Shown here piece by piece: positions 17,884-30,800 of a DNA stretch of 64,000 nt. The notes beneath the pieces are model-generated. The model had not been told where the DNA came from, searched no databases, and saw only the letters and a program-made list of their open reading frames with translations. Numbering within the stretch: the first letter of the stretch is position 1; each line of letters starts with the position of its first letter. The DNA is from Dysgonomonas sp. HDW5A (lineage in GTDB: Bacteria > Bacteroidota > Bacteroidia > Bacteroidales > Dysgonomonadaceae): positions 1,178,001 through 1,242,000 of the forward strand of contig NZ_CP049857.1 of assembly GCF_011299555.1 (NCBI RefSeq), read 5' to 3'. A program made the position numbers and the translations under genes.

Positions 17884-20800
17884 ATGTCTTCAACTACAAC
17901 AAATCAAAGAATCAACTTTGCTTCAATAAAAAATCCTCTTCACTACCCAGATTTTCTTGAAGTACAACTAAAGTCTTTCAGAGACTTTTTACAGCTTGAT
18001 ACACCTCCTGAAAAAAGAAAGAAAGAAGGCTTATATAAAGTTTTTGCTGAGAATTTTCCTATCGCAGATACTCGTAACAACTTTGTATTAGAATTTTTGG
18101 ACTACTATATCGATCCTCCCCGCTACACTATCGATGAGTGTGTTGAGAGAGGTTTAACGTATAGTGTTCCTCTTAAAGCGAAGCTAAAACTTTACTGTAC
18201 AGACCCTGATCATGAGGATTTCGATACAGTAATTCAAGACGTATACCTTGGACTAATTCCATACATGACAGAAAAAGGTACTTTTGTCATCAATGGAGCT
18301 GAGCGTGTAGTTGTATCGCAACTTCACCGTTCGCCAGGTGTATTCTTCGGACAAAGTGTACATGCCAATGGTAGTAAATTATACTCTGCTCGTATCATTC
18401 CATTCAAGGGTTCTTGGATTGAATTTGCAACAGACATCAACAGTGTCATGTATGCGTATATCGACAGAAAAAAGAAATTACCGGTAACTACTCTACTTAG
18501 AGCTATCGGTTTCGAAAGTGATAAAGATATTCTCGAAATATTTGACCTTGCCGAGGAAGTTAAAGTTAATAAGCAAAATCTAAAAAAGATTGAAGGACGC
18601 AGGCTTGCTGCCCGTATCCTTAAGACATGGATGGAAGATTTTGTAGATGAAGACACTGGTGAGGTTACTTCTATAGAACGAAATGAAGTTATAATCGAAC
18701 GTGAAACTATTGTTGAGAAAGACCATATGGATGCTATTCTTGACTCGGGTGTAGCTTCGATATTGTTGCATAAGAGCAATCAGAATGCTTCAGATTATAC
18801 TATAATCTATAACACTTTACAAAAAGACCCTAGTAACTCGGAAATAGACGCCGTGCGTCATATCTACCGCCAATTACGTAGTGCCGAGCCTGCTGATGAT
18901 ACTAGTGCACGCGAGGTTATCAACAGTTTATTCTTCTCTGAAAAACGTTACGATTTAGGAGAAGTTGGTCGATACAGAATCAATAAGAAACTTGGTTTGA
19001 ATACGAGCGTAGATGTTCGTGTTTTGACCAAAGAAGATATAATTGAAATCATAAAATACTTAATTGAGCTTATCAACTCCAAAGCAATTGTAGATGATAT
19101 TGACCACTTAAGCAACAGACGTGTACGTACTGTAGGAGAACAACTTTACAACCAGTTTGGAGTTGGTCTTAACCGTATGGCCCGTATCATTCGTGAGAGA
19201 ATGAATGTGCGCGACAATGAGGTATTTACTCCTATTGACTTGATCAATGCGAAAACTATTTCATCTGTTGTGAATACATTCTTCGGAACGAATGCACTTT
19301 CTCAGTTCATGGATCAAACCAACCCTCTGGCTGAGATTACTCACAAACGCCGTATGTCGGCCTTAGGACCAGGTGGTCTTTCTCGTGAAAGAGCAGGTTT
19401 CGAGGTTCGTGACGTTCACTTTACCCACTATGGCCGTTTGTGTCCAATTGAAACTCCTGAGGGACCAAATATCGGTCTTATCTCTTCTCTTTGTGTATAT
19501 GCTAAAATCAACGAACTAGGATTCATCGAGACTCCTTATCGTAAAGTTACCAATAACAAAGTAGATCTTTCTGAGGATGGTATTATTTACCTTGCAGCAG
19601 AAGAGGAAGAAGAAAAAATTATCGCTCAAGGAAATGCTCCTTTAGATGATAACGGAAGTTTCATTAATACTCGTGTAAAAGCTCGTCAGGACGCCGACTA
19701 TCCGGTAGTAGGCCCTGAGGAAATCGAATTGATGGACGTATCTCCTACTCAGATTGCATCTATTGCAGCATCTTTGATTCCTTTCTTGGAGCATGATGAT
19801 GCCAACCGTGCACTGATGGGATCTAATATGATGCGCCAGGCAGTTCCTTTACTTCGTACCGAAGCTCCTATCGTGGGAACTGGTATCGAAGGCTTGCTTA
19901 TTAAAGATTCGCGTACACAAGTTGTGGCAGAAGGTCCCGGCGAGATTGTGTATGTGGATGCGAGTACTATTAAGATTAAATATGACCGTACAGACGACGA
20001 AGAATTTATAAGCTTCGACAGTGCTGTTAAGACACATATAGTACCTAAATTCAGAAAGACTAACCAGAATACTACTATTGACCTTCGTCCAACATGCAAA
20101 AAAGGTCAACGTGTAGAAACAGGTGATATCCTGACTGAAGGGTATTCTACTGAAGATGGTGAATTGGCAATCGGAAAGAACCTTAAGGTTGCTTTCATGC
20201 CTTGGAAAGGTTATAACTTTGAGGATGCTATCGTATTGAACGAACGTATTGTTCGCGAAGACGTATTTACATCTGTTCACGTAGAAGAGTTTTCTCTTGA
20301 TGTACGTGATACTAAACGTGGTGTGGAAGAATTAACTTCTGATATTCCTAACGTTAGTGAAGAAGCAACCAAAGACTTGGATGAAAGAGGAATCGTTCGC
20401 ATAGGAGCTCGTGTGGGTCCCGGCGACATTCTTATCGGTAAGATTACTCCTAAGGGAGAATCGGATCCTTCTCCTGAGGAAAAACTTCTTCGTGCCATAT
20501 TCGGAGACAAAGCCGGAGATGTGAAAGATGCTTCATTGAAAGCTTCTCCATCATTGAAGGGTGTTGTTATCGGAACTAATTTGTTCTCTAAAGCGGCTAA
20601 AAAAGGAAAAACAAAACTTTCGAGCAAAGCATTGCTTCCTAAATTAGACGAAGAGTATGAAGAAAAAATGGCTAAACAAAAATCTATCTTGGTAGATAAG
20701 CTATTGGTTCTGACCGAAGGTAAAGCATCTCAAGGAGTAAAAGATTATTTGAATACAGATGTTATTGCTAAAGGTGCTAAATTCACAAAATCGGCACTTG

Positions 20801-21696
20801 ACAGCATCGACTTCGAATCGATACAAGTAAGTAAATGGACTGCGGACGATAACAAAAATGAGCTTATTAAGAGCGTTATTGTAAATTATCTACGTAAGTA
20901 CAAAGAACTTGACGCTGAATTGAAACGTAAGCGTTTCGATCTTACAATCGGTGATGAACTTCCATCGGGTATTGTACAAATCGCAAAAGTATACGTAGCT
21001 AAGAAACGTAAAGTGCAGGTAGGTGATAAGATGGCAGGACGTCACGGTAACAAAGGTATCGTGTCTCGTATCGTTCGTCAAGAAGATATGCCATTCTTAC
21101 CCGACGGAACACCGGTTGATATTGTGTTGAACCCACTTGGTGTGCCTTCTCGTATGAACCTTGGACAGATTTTCGAAACTGTACTTGGTTGGGCAGGTAA
21201 AGAACTGGGTGTTAAGTTTGCAACTCCAATTTTTGACGGTGCAAGTCTTGATGACCTGAATGAATGGACTGACAAAGCAGGTGTGCCTCGTTATGGTAAA
21301 GCTTATCTATACGATGGTGGAACCGGAGATCGTTTTGACCAAACTGCAACTGTAGGTATTATCTACATGTTGAAACTGGGTCACATGGTTGAAGATAAAA
21401 TGCACGCTCGTTCTATCGGACCATACTCACTTATTACGCAACAACCTCTTGGAGGTAAGGCTCAATTCGGGGGTCAACGTTTCGGAGAGATGGAGGTTTG
21501 GGCACTTGAAGCATTTGGTGCTGCACACATCTTACAAGAAATACTTACAATCAAGTCGGATGATGTGATGGGACGCTCTAAAGCTTATGAAGCTATTGTT
21601 AAGGGCGAACCAATGCCACAACCGGGTATACCTGAATCATTGAATGTATTGTTACATGAAATGAGAGGTCTTGGTTTAAGCGTAACTCTTGATTAA
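17884..21696 (+). CDS. rpoB: DNA-directed RNA polymerase subunit beta
   Basis: The 1270-residue core subunit. Visible landmarks are the rifampicin pocket [19 protein letters not shown] with SALGPGG, then [61 protein letters not shown] and the C-terminal [20 protein letters not shown]. Residues matching the classic E. coli rifampicin-resistance positions Q513, D516, H526 and S531 appear unaltered. It is shorter than the E. coli protein because a lineage-specific insert is missing. Cotranscribed with rpoC. Confidence 0.99.
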   Translation: MSSTTTNQRINFASIKNPLHYPDFLEVQLKSFRDFLQLDTPPEKRKKEGLYKVFAENFPIADTRNNFVLEFLDYYIDPPRYTIDECVERGLTYSVPLKAKLKLYCTDPDHEDFDTVIQDVYLGLIPYMTEKGTFVINGAERVVVSQLHRSPGVFFGQSVHANGSKLYSARIIPFKGSWIEFATDINSVMYAYIDRKKKLPVTTLLRAIGFESDKDILEIFDLAEEVKVNKQNLKKIEGRRLAARILKTWMEDFVDEDTGEVTSIERNEVIIERETIVEKDHMDAILDSGVASILLHKSNQNASDYTIIYNTLQKDPSNSEIDAVRHIYRQLRSAEPADDTSAREVINSLFFSEKRYDLGEVGRYRINKKLGLNTSVDVRVLTKEDIIEIIKYLIELINSKAIVDDIDHLSNRRVRTVGEQLYNQFGVGLNRMARIIRERMNVRDNEVFTPIDLINAKTISSVVNTFFGTNALSQFMDQTNPLAEITHKRRMSALGPGGLSRERAGFEVRDVHFTHYGRLCPIETPEGPNIGLISSLCVYAKINELGFIETPYRKVTNNKVDLSEDGIIYLAAEEEEEKIIAQGNAPLDDNGSFINTRVKARQDADYPVVGPEEIELMDVSPTQIASIAASLIPFLEHDDANRALMGSNMMRQAVPLLRTEAPIVGTGIEGLLIKDSRTQVVAEGPGEIVYVDASTIKIKYDRTDDEEFISFDSAVKTHIVPKFRKTNQNTTIDLRPTCKKGQRVETGDILTEGYSTEDGELAIGKNLKVAFMPWKGYNFEDAIVLNERIVREDVFTSVHVEEFSLDVRDTKRGVEELTSDIPNVSEEATKDLDERGIVRIGARVGPGDILIGKITPKGESDPSPEEKLLRAIFGDKAGDVKDASLKASPSLKGVVIGTNLFSKAAKKGKTKLSSKALLPKLDEEYEEKMAKQKSILVDKLLVLTEGKASQGVKDYLNTDVIAKGAKFTKSALDSIDFESIQVSKWTADDNKNELIKSVIVNYLRKYKELDAELKRKRFDLTIGDELPSGIVQIAKVYVAKKRKVQVGDKMAGRHGNKGIVSRIVRQEDMPFLPDGTPVDIVLNPLGVPSRMNLGQIFETVLGWAGKELGVKFATPIFDGASLDDLNEWTDKAGVPRYGKAYLYDGGTGDRFDQTATVGIIYMLKLGHMVEDKMHARSIGPYSLITQQPLGGKAQFGGQRFGEMEVWALEAFGAAHILQEILTIKSDDVMGRSKAYEAIVKGEPMPQPGIPESLNVLLHEMRGLGLSVTLD

Positions 21697-21712
21697 TAAA
21701 ACATAGGATTTG

Positions 21713-21739
21713 TGGAGTATTTCCCCGTGAAATACTCCA
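21713..21739 (+). other. intergenic hairpin between rpoB and rpoC
   Basis: Perfect 10-bp stem (21713-21722 with 21730-21739, 7-nt loop) without a T-run. A possible RNase processing or mRNA-stability element between the two polymerase genes. Confidence 0.55.
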
Positions 21740-21781
21740 TATACTTATAAATATACTTTAACTCTTTATATAATTTGATAT

Positions 21782-24700
21782 ATGGCTTTTAGAAAAGATA
21801 GTAAAGTAAAGAGTAGCTTTTCAAAAATCACAGTAAGTCTTGCTTCTCCGGAAGAAATTCTGGAAAATTCAAGCGGTGAAGTCTTGAAACCCGAAACTAT
21901 AAACTATCGTACCTACAAACCCGAACGTGATGGTTTGTTCTGCGAACGTATTTTTGGTCCGGTAAAAGACTACGAATGTCATTGCGGTAAATACAAACGT
22001 ATCCGATATAAAGGTATCGTCTGCGACCGTTGTGGTGTAGAGGTTACTGAGAAAAAAGTAAGACGCGAGCGTACCGGTCACATCCACTTGGTAGTGCCTG
22101 TTGCTCACATCTGGTATTTCCGTTCTTTACCTAACAAAATGGGTTATCTTCTTGGTATACCAACCAAGAAACTTGATATGATCATTTATTACGAACGTTA
22201 TGTTGTAATACAAGCTGGTATCAAAGAAGAAGAAGGTGTTGCTTATAAAGATTTATTGACTGAAGAAGAATATCTAAACCACTTGGATACACTTCCTAAA
22301 GACAATCAACTGTTGGACGACATGGATCCAAACAAGTTTATTGCCAAAATGGGAGCTGAAGCGGTTTACGATCTATTGGCTCGTTTGAATCTCGATTCAT
22401 TGGCTAATACACTTCGTCACAGAGCTAATACAGATACTTCTCAACAACGTAAAAACGAGGCTTTGAAACAACTTCAAGTTGTGGAAGCTTTCCGTGGATC
22501 GAAAGCAAAAAATCGCCCGGAATGGATGGTTGTTAAGATTGTACCTGTAATACCACCCGAACTTCGTCCACTGGTTCCTTTGGATGGAGGTCGTTTTGCT
22601 ACATCTGACTTGAATGACTTGTATCGTCGTGTTATCATACGTAACAACCGTTTGAAACGATTGATCGACATTAAAGCTCCGGATGTAATCCTTCGTAATG
22701 AGAAACGTATGCTTCAAGAGGCTGTGGATTCATTGTTTGATAACTCTCGTAAATCGAGTGCAATCAAAACAGAATCGAACCGTCCTCTTAAATCACTTTC
22801 CGATAGTTTGAAGGGTAAACAAGGACGTTTCCGTCAAAACCTTTTGGGTAAACGTGTTGACTATTCGGCTCGTTCGGTAATTGTCGTTGGACCTGAATTG
22901 AAGATGCACGAGTGTGGTCTTCCAAAAGATATGGCTGCTGAGCTATTCAAACCATTTGTGATCCGTAAATTGATTGAGCGTGGTATCGTGAAAACGGTAA
23001 AATCTGCTAAAAAGATTGTTGATCGCAAAGAACCTGTAGTATGGGATATTCTTGAGCATGTGATGAAAGGTCACCCCGTATTGCTCAACCGTGCCCCTAC
23101 TCTTCACCGTTTGGGTATTCAAGCATTCCAACCTAAAATGATCGAGGGTAAAGCAATCCAATTGCACCCACTTTCATGTACTGCCTTCAATGCCGACTTT
23201 GACGGTGACCAGATGGCTGTTCACTTACCTTTGGGTAACGACGCTGTATTGGAAGCTCAAATGTTGATGCTTGCTTCTCATAATATCTTGAACCCTGCTA
23301 ACGGTGCACCTATTACTGTACCTTCTCAGGACATGGTATTGGGATTGTATTATATCACAAAAATACGTCCGGGAGCACAAGGGGAAGGTCTTACTTTTTA
23401 CGGACCTGAAGAGGCTATTATTGCTTATAATGAGAAGAAAGTGGATATACATGCCCTTATTAAAGTGTATGTAAGAGACCTTGACGAGAACGGACAAGTG
23501 GCTACAATTATGCGTGAAACTACGGTTGGACGTGTACTTGTAAACCAAAATACTCCGATCGAAGTAGGATTTATCAACGAAATCTTATCTAAAAAATCAC
23601 TAAGAGATATTATCGGTAATATCATCAAATTGGCAGGAGTTGCTAAAACAGCTCAGTTCCTTGACGATATTAAAGATCTTGGATATACAATGGCATTCCG
23701 TGGAGGATTGTCGTTTAACCTTGAGGATGTAATTATCCCCGCAGAAAAAGAAACGCTGGTTAAACAAGGATATGATGAAGTTGAACAGATTCTAGGAAAC
23801 TACAATATGGGATTCATCACCTATAACGAGCGTTACAACCAGATTATTGATACCTGGACACACATCAACTCTAAGTTGTCGAACATTTTGATGAAACAAC
23901 TTTCGGAAGATGACCAAGGTTTTAATGCTGTATACATGATGCTTGATTCGGGAGCCCGTGGTTCTAAAGAGCAGATTCGTCAGTTGTCAGGTATGCGTGG
24001 ATTGATGGCAAAACCTCAGAAAAGTGGAGCGGAAGGTGCTCAAATTATTGAGAATCCTATCCTTTCTAACTTTAAAGAAGGTCTGTCGGTGTTAGAGTAC
24101 TTTATCTCTACCCACGGTGCTCGTAAAGGTCTTGCCGATACAGCATTGAAAACAGCCGATGCAGGATACTTAACACGTCGTCTGGTTGACGTATCACAAG
24201 ATGTGATCATCAATGAAGAAGACTGTGGTACACTTCGCGGACTTGTTTGTACAGAACTTAAAAACAACGAAGAAGTTGTAGCTTCACTATACGAACGTAT
24301 ATTGGGTCGTGTTTCGGTTCATGATATTCAACATCCTTTGACAGGAGAAGTCCTTGTTGAGTCTGGAGAACAAATCAGAGAAGAAGCCGCTACAATTATT
24401 CAAAATTCACCAATTGAGCGTGTTGAAATCCGTTCGGTATTGACTTGCGAATCTAAAAAAGGCGTATGTGCTAAGTGTTACGGACGTAACCTTGCTACAG
24501 GTCGTATGGTTCAAAAAGGAGAAGCCGTTGGAGTTATCGCTGCTCAGTCTATCGGTGAGCCTGGTACACAGCTTACACTTCGTACGTTCCACGTAGGGGG
24601 TATCGCTTCGAATATTGCTACTGAAAACAGCATCATGACAAAATACGATGGTATTTTGGAAATTGATGACCTGCGTGTTGTTGAAACTATCGACGAAGCA

Positions 24701-26065
24701 GGTAAGAAAGTACAAATCGTTGTGAGCCGTCTGGTTGAAATACGTGTGGTTGATCCTAATACTAAAATCGTATTACTTACTCACAATATTCCTTATGGTG
24801 CTAAACTTTATTTCAAAGAAGGTGCCAACGTTAAGAAAGGTGATGTAATTTGCGAATGGGATCCATTTAATGCTGTTATCGTATCGGAAGCAACAGGTAA
24901 GATTAAGTTCGAAAACGTAATAGAAAATGTTACTTACAAAGTAGAGTCGGATGAACAAACCGGTTTGAAAGAAAAGATCATTATCGAATCGCGTGATAAG
25001 ACTAAAGCTCCTGAAGCACACATTCTGGATGAAAAAGGCAATATAATCAAAACATACAGTTTACCTCTTGGTGCTCACGTTGTCAAAGAAGATGGCGACA
25101 CTATGAAAGCCGGAGATGTACTGGTTAAGATACCTCGTGCTGTAGGTAAAGCGGGTGATATTACCGGGGGTCTTCCTCGTGTTACCGAGCTATTCGAAGC
25201 ACGTAATCCGTCTAACCCTGCTGTTGTATCTGAAATTGATGGAGAGGCTTCGTTTGGTAAGATCAAACGTGGTAACAGAGAGGTAATTATTACATCTAAA
25301 ACAGGTGAAATAAAGAAATATCTGGTTCCACTTTCTAAACAAATTCTGGTACAAGAGAATGACTTTATCCGTGCAGGTATGCCTTTATCGGATGGTGCTA
25401 CTACTCCTTCGGATATTCTTGCTATCATGGGACCAACTGCGGTACAAGAGTATATTGTAAACGAAGTACAGGATGTATACCGTCTGCAAGGTGTGAAAAT
25501 CAATGATAAACACTTCGAAGTTATCGTACGTCAGATGATGCGTAAGGTAGAAGTGGTTGATCCGGGAGACACTCGTTTCCTTGAGCAACAAGTGATTGAT
25601 AAGCATGAGGTAATGGAAGAAAACGATCGTATCTGGGGTAAAAAAGTGGTTGTAGATGCAGGTGACTCTTCTACATTCGAACCCGGACAGATTGTTACAG
25701 CTCGTAAACTGAGAGACGAAAACTCGATGTTGAAACGACGTGACCTTCGTATAGTAGAAGTTCGTGATGCAATTCCTGCAACTGCGAATCAGATACTTCA
25801 AGGTATCACCCGTGCGGCTCTTCAAACACAAAGCTTCATGTCGGCTGCTTCGTTCCAGGAAACTACTAAGGTTCTTAACGATGCTGCTATTCATGGTAAG
25901 GTTGACAGATTGGAAGGTCTGAAAGAAAACGTTATTTGCGGTCACTTGATTCCTGCAGGTACAGGTCAACGAGATTTTGATAAGCTTGTTGTTGGTACTA
26001 AAGAAGATTTTGACAGAGTAATGGCTAACAGAAAGACTGTTGTTGATTTTGACAGTGTAGAGTAG
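21782..26065 (+). CDS. rpoC: DNA-directed RNA polymerase subunit beta-prime
   Basis: The 1427-residue catalytic subunit. It has the N-terminal zinc site [20 protein letters not shown] (about 68-87), the Mg-binding active site [15 protein letters not shown], the bridge-helix region [20 protein letters not shown], a second zinc site ([13 protein letters not shown]) and [25 protein letters not shown]. Start and 85-nt spacing from rpoB are ordinary. A strong terminator follows, ending the secE-rpoC block. Confidence 0.99.
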   Translation: MAFRKDSKVKSSFSKITVSLASPEEILENSSGEVLKPETINYRTYKPERDGLFCERIFGPVKDYECHCGKYKRIRYKGIVCDRCGVEVTEKKVRRERTGHIHLVVPVAHIWYFRSLPNKMGYLLGIPTKKLDMIIYYERYVVIQAGIKEEEGVAYKDLLTEEEYLNHLDTLPKDNQLLDDMDPNKFIAKMGAEAVYDLLARLNLDSLANTLRHRANTDTSQQRKNEALKQLQVVEAFRGSKAKNRPEWMVVKIVPVIPPELRPLVPLDGGRFATSDLNDLYRRVIIRNNRLKRLIDIKAPDVILRNEKRMLQEAVDSLFDNSRKSSAIKTESNRPLKSLSDSLKGKQGRFRQNLLGKRVDYSARSVIVVGPELKMHECGLPKDMAAELFKPFVIRKLIERGIVKTVKSAKKIVDRKEPVVWDILEHVMKGHPVLLNRAPTLHRLGIQAFQPKMIEGKAIQLHPLSCTAFNADFDGDQMAVHLPLGNDAVLEAQMLMLASHNILNPANGAPITVPSQDMVLGLYYITKIRPGAQGEGLTFYGPEEAIIAYNEKKVDIHALIKVYVRDLDENGQVATIMRETTVGRVLVNQNTPIEVGFINEILSKKSLRDIIGNIIKLAGVAKTAQFLDDIKDLGYTMAFRGGLSFNLEDVIIPAEKETLVKQGYDEVEQILGNYNMGFITYNERYNQIIDTWTHINSKLSNILMKQLSEDDQGFNAVYMMLDSGARGSKEQIRQLSGMRGLMAKPQKSGAEGAQIIENPILSNFKEGLSVLEYFISTHGARKGLADTALKTADAGYLTRRLVDVSQDVIINEEDCGTLRGLVCTELKNNEEVVASLYERILGRVSVHDIQHPLTGEVLVESGEQIREEAATIIQNSPIERVEIRSVLTCESKKGVCAKCYGRNLATGRMVQKGEAVGVIAAQSIGEPGTQLTLRTFHVGGIASNIATENSIMTKYDGILEIDDLRVVETIDEAGKKVQIVVSRLVEIRVVDPNTKIVLLTHNIPYGAKLYFKEGANVKKGDVICEWDPFNAVIVSEATGKIKFENVIENVTYKVESDEQTGLKEKIIIESRDKTKAPEAHILDEKGNIIKTYSLPLGAHVVKEDGDTMKAGDVLVKIPRAVGKAGDITGGLPRVTELFEARNPSNPAVVSEIDGEASFGKIKRGNREVIITSKTGEIKKYLVPLSKQILVQENDFIRAGMPLSDGATTPSDILAIMGPTAVQEYIVNEVQDVYRLQGVKINDKHFEVIVRQMMRKVEVVDPGDTRFLEQQVIDKHEVMEENDRIWGKKVVVDAGDSSTFEPGQIVTARKLRDENSMLKRRDLRIVEVRDAIPATANQILQGITRAALQTQSFMSAASFQETTKVLNDAAIHGKVDRLEGLKENVICGHLIPAGTGQRDFDKLVVGTKEDFDRVMANRKTVVDFDSVE

Positions 26066-26088
26066 TTCACTCTTACATTATAATACCG

Positions 26089-26120
26089 AAAGGGGACGAA
26101 TAATATTCGTCCCCTTTTTT
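26089..26120 (+). terminator. terminator of rpoC
   Basis: 13-bp stem (26089-26101 with 26105-26117, 3-nt loop) followed by a T-run. It closes the ribosomal protein and polymerase block. Confidence 0.9.
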
Positions 26121-26294
26121 ATTTCAAAGTCTCAGACCTTTTTTATTGCTTTGGTAAGTAAAAAACATCCAAAGCCTTTCATAAGCCCAAAGTGCATCAT
26201 TACACACTTTCTTTTACTAATAATCCGTTAAATAATACTTAGGAAAGAACATTACTGATTATTAAGGCGTTTATAAAGGATAAACATTAACATT

Positions 26295-26462
26295 ATGAAG
26301 ATACTTAAGAAAACAGTTAAAGCTAGAGACTTCAAGTCATATGAAAGTGCTAGAATAGTTAAGAACTCAGGAGAGATTCCTGACAAAGTAACTAACAGTG
26401 AAGTAAAGGCTGCCACAAACAAGATTAATCCTGACGAGGCTAGTATGGAAAGCAGAGGGTAA
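26295..26462 (+). CDS. small basic protein, 55 aa, unknown
   Basis: Found by hand. ATG at 26295, TAA at 26460-26462. It starts MKILKKTVKARDFKSYESAR, is strongly basic at the N-terminus and more acidic toward the end, and has no membrane segment or signal. It sits about 230 nt after rpoC, behind the terminator, and is followed by another 55-residue ORF. Codon use fits the genome, but no Shine-Dalgarno-like site is obvious. Function not recognised. Confidence 0.6.
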   Translation: MKILKKTVKARDFKSYESARIVKNSGEIPDKVTNSEVKAATNKINPDEASMESRG

Positions 26463-26544
26463 TCAACAAAGCTTCATATAACTTTACATAAGCACAAATA
26501 TTTTTCACAATGCTAAATATTAGAAACCTAAATATTTAAATGCG

Positions 26545-26712
26545 ATGAGTAATAGACGTGAAGAACTTGAGAAAGAAATAGAGATAGTCCAAGACAGAAT
26601 TGACAGTCCGCCTGCGGGTACACCTAAAGATGTTATGGAATCTTGGATAAAAGAGCTAGATAGTTTATCTTTTGAGTTGAATAATCTTTATGATGACGAT
26701 GATAATGATTAG
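26545..26712 (+). CDS. small acidic coiled-coil-like protein, 55 aa, unknown
   Basis: Found by hand. ATG at 26545, TAG at 26710-26712. It begins MSNRREELEKEIEIVQDRID, and its heptad-like spacing suggests a helix. A PPAGTP turn, a second helix and an acidic tail YDDDDND follow. The basic charge of the preceding small protein and the acidic tail here are complementary, but an interaction is speculation. A hairpin terminator follows. Confidence 0.6.
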   Translation: MSNRREELEKEIEIVQDRIDSPPAGTPKDVMESWIKELDSLSFELNNLYDDDDND

Positions 26713-26763
26713 TGCTGATTGATTGGGCGTATTTCGACAGAATATACCCACACATAATACGGA

Positions 26764-26791
26764 AAAGGACGGATGAATATATCCGTCCTTT
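26764..26791 (+). terminator. hairpin after the two small ORFs
   Basis: Perfect 11-bp stem (26764-26774 with 26781-26791, 6-nt loop) with a short T-rich tail (CTTGTTT). Confidence 0.7.
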
Positions 26792-26883
26792 CTTGTTTGA
26801 ATAAATGAATCACTACAGAATCTCTTCAGAATGTTTAGCCACTTTTGTTCTTATTAAAAGAACACACATCTAAAATTATTTTT

Positions 26884-27795
26884 ATGAAAACCAGAATTAT
26901 TAGTGGCTTAGCTCTATTTTGTTTACTTACTGTATTTTACTCTTGTAGTGATAGTGATGATAATAATACTCCATCCATACCGGGAGATATTAGTGAGGAA
27001 GGTAAAGGACCTTCGGCTGACGACAGGCTAGATATACCTGTGAGTGAGGCTTTTTTAGGTGATTCGATTCAGTCGATGCTTAGATATTCGTTACAGACTA
27101 ATCCTGTAAGTATTGTAAATGCGTCTACGACTCAAAACGGGCATATCGAAGTATTAGGCGGATATAAATCGGAAGCGGCAGTATACATTTATGCCAAGGC
27201 AGATGACCAATCTTCTTTATCTAAGGAACAAATCAATACTATATTAGACAAATATTATGATGTAAAGTCAGAGGTAAATGGAAAAACAATCAATGCTTCT
27301 GTCACCGAGAAGACAGGTATAAATCATGGTACTGACTACCATCAGTTAAGGGTATCGATGAAAATCTTTACGCCTCAAAGTGTTTCTTCGCAGTTAAGCC
27401 TTCAGAACGGAAGTATCTTTGTACAGTCTCTTACCGGCCCGCAACATACAGCAACTACAACGAGTGGTGCCATAAAATATTTACATACAGAGGCTACTAC
27501 AATTACAGCCAACTCAACCAATGGCTATATTGCTTTTATTAATTCAAAAGCATCTGAAGCAATGAGTGCTAAGACTCAAAAAGGAAGTATACAGATTGCA
27601 GTGCCTTCAACAACAAAAGCTCATCTCAATTTGTCTTCAACAAACCATGTTACAGCTTCGGTATTAACGGCTAGTAATTTTGATGGTACAAAGACTAAAA
27701 ATGTTGTAAAAGGAGAATTAAACGGAGGAGGAGCCAACATTAATGCATCTGTCGGTTATGGATCTGTTATCTTCAGATGGTATACGAATAATTAA
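26884..27795 (+). CDS. DUF4097-like beta-helix lipoprotein
   Basis: I start at the ATG at 26884 because it begins a lipoprotein signal (MKTRIISGLALF, lipobox YSC). The longer upstream Met would put 13 charged and mixed residues in front. The mature part of about 285 residues has an N-terminal mixed domain and, from about residue 190, short repeats of the type TTTSGAIKYLHTEATTITA and GSIQIAVPS, as in DUF4097 and other putative adhesins that form a beta-helix. It is presumably surface or periplasmic. The role is unknown. Confidence 0.7.
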   Translation: MKTRIISGLALFCLLTVFYSCSDSDDNNTPSIPGDISEEGKGPSADDRLDIPVSEAFLGDSIQSMLRYSLQTNPVSIVNASTTQNGHIEVLGGYKSEAAVYIYAKADDQSSLSKEQINTILDKYYDVKSEVNGKTINASVTEKTGINHGTDYHQLRVSMKIFTPQSVSSQLSLQNGSIFVQSLTGPQHTATTTSGAIKYLHTEATTITANSTNGYIAFINSKASEAMSAKTQKGSIQIAVPSTTKAHLNLSSTNHVTASVLTASNFDGTKTKNVVKGELNGGGANINASVGYGSVIFRWYTNN

Positions 27796-27845
27796 ATAAT
27801 ATAGCAATACATATTTCAATTGCTTAATTCGAAGTTTTGTCAATG

Positions 27846-27880
27846 AAAAAGCCGCATACATATATTGTACGCGGCTTTTT
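27846..27880. terminator. bidirectional terminator between convergent genes
   Basis: 10-bp core stem (27846-27855 with 27871-27880) with A-run and T-run flanks, serving both the DUF4097-like gene and the alpha-2-macroglobulin gene. Confidence 0.85.
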
Positions 27881-27897
27881 TATTTAGAATATAAGTT

Positions 27898-30800
27898 TTA
27901 CTGTTTTACCTCAACCCACATGCCCGAAGTGCGGCTTTGAGTTTGCGGTTTATACATAGCCTCGCAAGACACTGCCGGAAGATAGAATCGACCGCAATAG
28001 GCAGCTTGTAAGCGAACTTTGATTGCTGTTGAATACCCATTACCCAAATTGAAGAATGTCATCACCCTATCGTCTCGTATATCCTGATAGTTAAACGATG
28101 GATTGGTAGCATTAGCGGCTGCATTAAATAAGCGGCTATTGAATATTTCCCAACCCGAAGGGAATATCTGGGTAAGTGCTAAGTCGGTGATAGATTCGCC
28201 CGAAACATTCTGAACAATCACATTAGCAAAGAACTCTGTCCCCTGTTGAAGTGAAGTCACATCAATCTCGTTATTATTATCATCCACATATTTCACATAC
28301 AGATTTATCCCGTCATTTTTAGGCTGAGATTTGTCTACCAGAGGTTGTGTACGTCCAATCAAACGAACGTATAATTGCCCTTGACCTTTATTTGTGAAAT
28401 TGATATTCACAGCTTCCTGTGGTTTAATCGTATATTCATTAAATACCAGAGATGAACTTTCGACCTTTTGAGCTACGCCATTCAAACTCCAGTCATAAGC
28501 TATCACTCCTTTACCCATCTTTTCGGCTAATTGAGACATGGCCATCAAACCAAATGCAGCCGTTTGGGTAGAAATGTAATCGGAGCTTAATGCAGCCGAT
28601 ATCTGAGATGCTAACGAAAGGGCTTTCTCGGTTCTGCCTAACAATAAGTTAGTTTCCATTATCATCGCCATATCACGAGCGGGGCTACCGTAGGTATTGT
28701 TGAATGCCGAATAATTATCGACAGTTAAAGGAACATTCGTCACAATTTGCTGAGCTGCATCTTTTTTACCTGCAATGGCATACGCGGCAGCTAATCTCCA
28801 ACGAGCTTGTATCGAAAGCTCTTTCATTTCTTTCAATCGATTCATAGCTCCTAATTCCGGTTCACCGGCTAAAGCCAATGTATACAAACGGTATGCTTGT
28901 TGCAGATCGTTCATCGAATACGAGTAATAAGAACTGTAAAGATCTCCCCTGTTCCAACGCTGAGCTGTTTTTTTCTGGAATTGTTTCCACTTACTGATAA
29001 CTGATTCGGGTACATTATAGCCTTTATTCTTAGCTTCGATAAGGAAATGACCTGCATAGGTACTCACCCACTCTGTTGGATACGAACTACCCGGCCAATA
29101 AACTATACCCCCATCTCCTAATTGACGTGATGACAATATTTTGATGGCTTCGTTGATATTGTATTTCATCTTCTCGGTTTCTTTTTCCGAGAATTTACGG
29201 AATGCTCCGACATATAACAGAGGGAACACGCGTGATGTTACTTGCTCCGAACATCCATAAGGATAATCATAGAGATAGGCCATATTCTTACTCAGATCAA
29301 CAGCCGGCATACGAGAAACTTCGAGTCTAACCCAATCATCTGCTGTGGGCGAATCCATATCAATATTTAATTCGTGCGATTGTCCTGCCGGAACCAAAGC
29401 ATCGGAAGTTAATATAATAGGTGGATTAGGGTTCCGTACCATTATATCGATAGTTTCGTTTGAGCTTTCGCCTCCGCCACTCGCTTTTATGGTTACTTTT
29501 TCAGCTCCTGTTTTCTTGGCTACTTTTACTTTAAAGTAAATCACCTTATCGCCTGTTTCGGTAAATGTTACCGACTTGCTTGTTCCGTCAACAAACTGGA
29601 ATAATCCATTGGCTGCCTGAACAGTTACATTTACTGTCTTCACTTTTTTATCCATTGCAAATACATTCACAGGAAGTAGTATCTCCTCGTCAGGTCCTGC
29701 AACTCTTGGAAGTGTTGATAAAACCATCAACGGATTCTTCACTGCAACCGTTTTTTCGGTACTTCCGTAAGCTCCGTCTTGTGAACCTGCAACCACCATC
29801 ACTCGTACCGAACCGATATACGGATCGAGTTTTATCTTATGCGATTGTGTTTCGCCTTTCTTCATGGTGAATGGTCCTAAGAATTTCACCACAGGTTTGA
29901 ATCGGTTCAAAGGATTGCTCGATGGTTTAAGAGTCTCGTCACCACCGATACTCAACAATGGACCCAGTTTTCCGGCTTGTGCACCTACTACCATATCGAA
30001 CATATCCCATGTACGAACTCCTAATGCCTGATAAGCATAGAAATCGGTCCACGCATTGGGTGTTTTAAATGAAGTCAGATCAAGCAGACCTTCATCCACT
30101 ACAGCCAGAGTATAGGTCATTGCCTTCTTATTCTTCTCCGATACCGAAACGGTAAATTCTTTTTCGGGTCGCAGTTCATCAGGCATGGTTATGACGGGAG
30201 TCAATATGGTGTTTTTATTCTCCACTTTGATATTCAACACACCATACAAACGAATAGGCAAATCATTGTCCGTTTGAGCATGTGGTTGTAAAAGTGTTGC
30301 GAAGATGAAGAAGTTAGGATTCATTTCGTCCGTTACTTCAAATGTGTATTTGGTATCTTCTTTTGCACTGGTTTTAGCCCAATCGCGTTGTATGACTTTG
30401 GTACCGTCTTCGATACTGATAAGCACTCGTCCATCCGAACTTTTAGGAATGGTCACCGTTACTTTTTCGCCCACCTGATAAGGTGTCTTTTTATCTGTTG
30501 AGAAAGACAGCATGGTTAATCCCGAAGCATCTTCTTTATCCGAACGTCCTTTCCATGCAGGCCAGTCAACATAGATCACTTTTCCTGAGATATGACCGCT
30601 TTGACGATCGGTAGCCATCACCAGATAGCGTCCCCACTCTGCATCTTCGACTTTAAAACTAACTTTGGCTTTTCCTCCGACTGTCGATACATCCTTATCC
30701 AATACTACATTTGCCGATGTATTGTTGACATAGGAAGACAGGTCGTCGTTATTACGATTCCACCACCACGACCATTTGATCTTATATATTTTGACATTGA

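Noticed and set aside
26736-26745. Minus-strand TTCTGTCGAAA with TATCATCG 38 nt downstream
   Set aside because: It would drive transcription antisense into the small ORFs and rpoC, has a poorer -7, and has no gene to serve. Probably chance, although the spacing match is noted.
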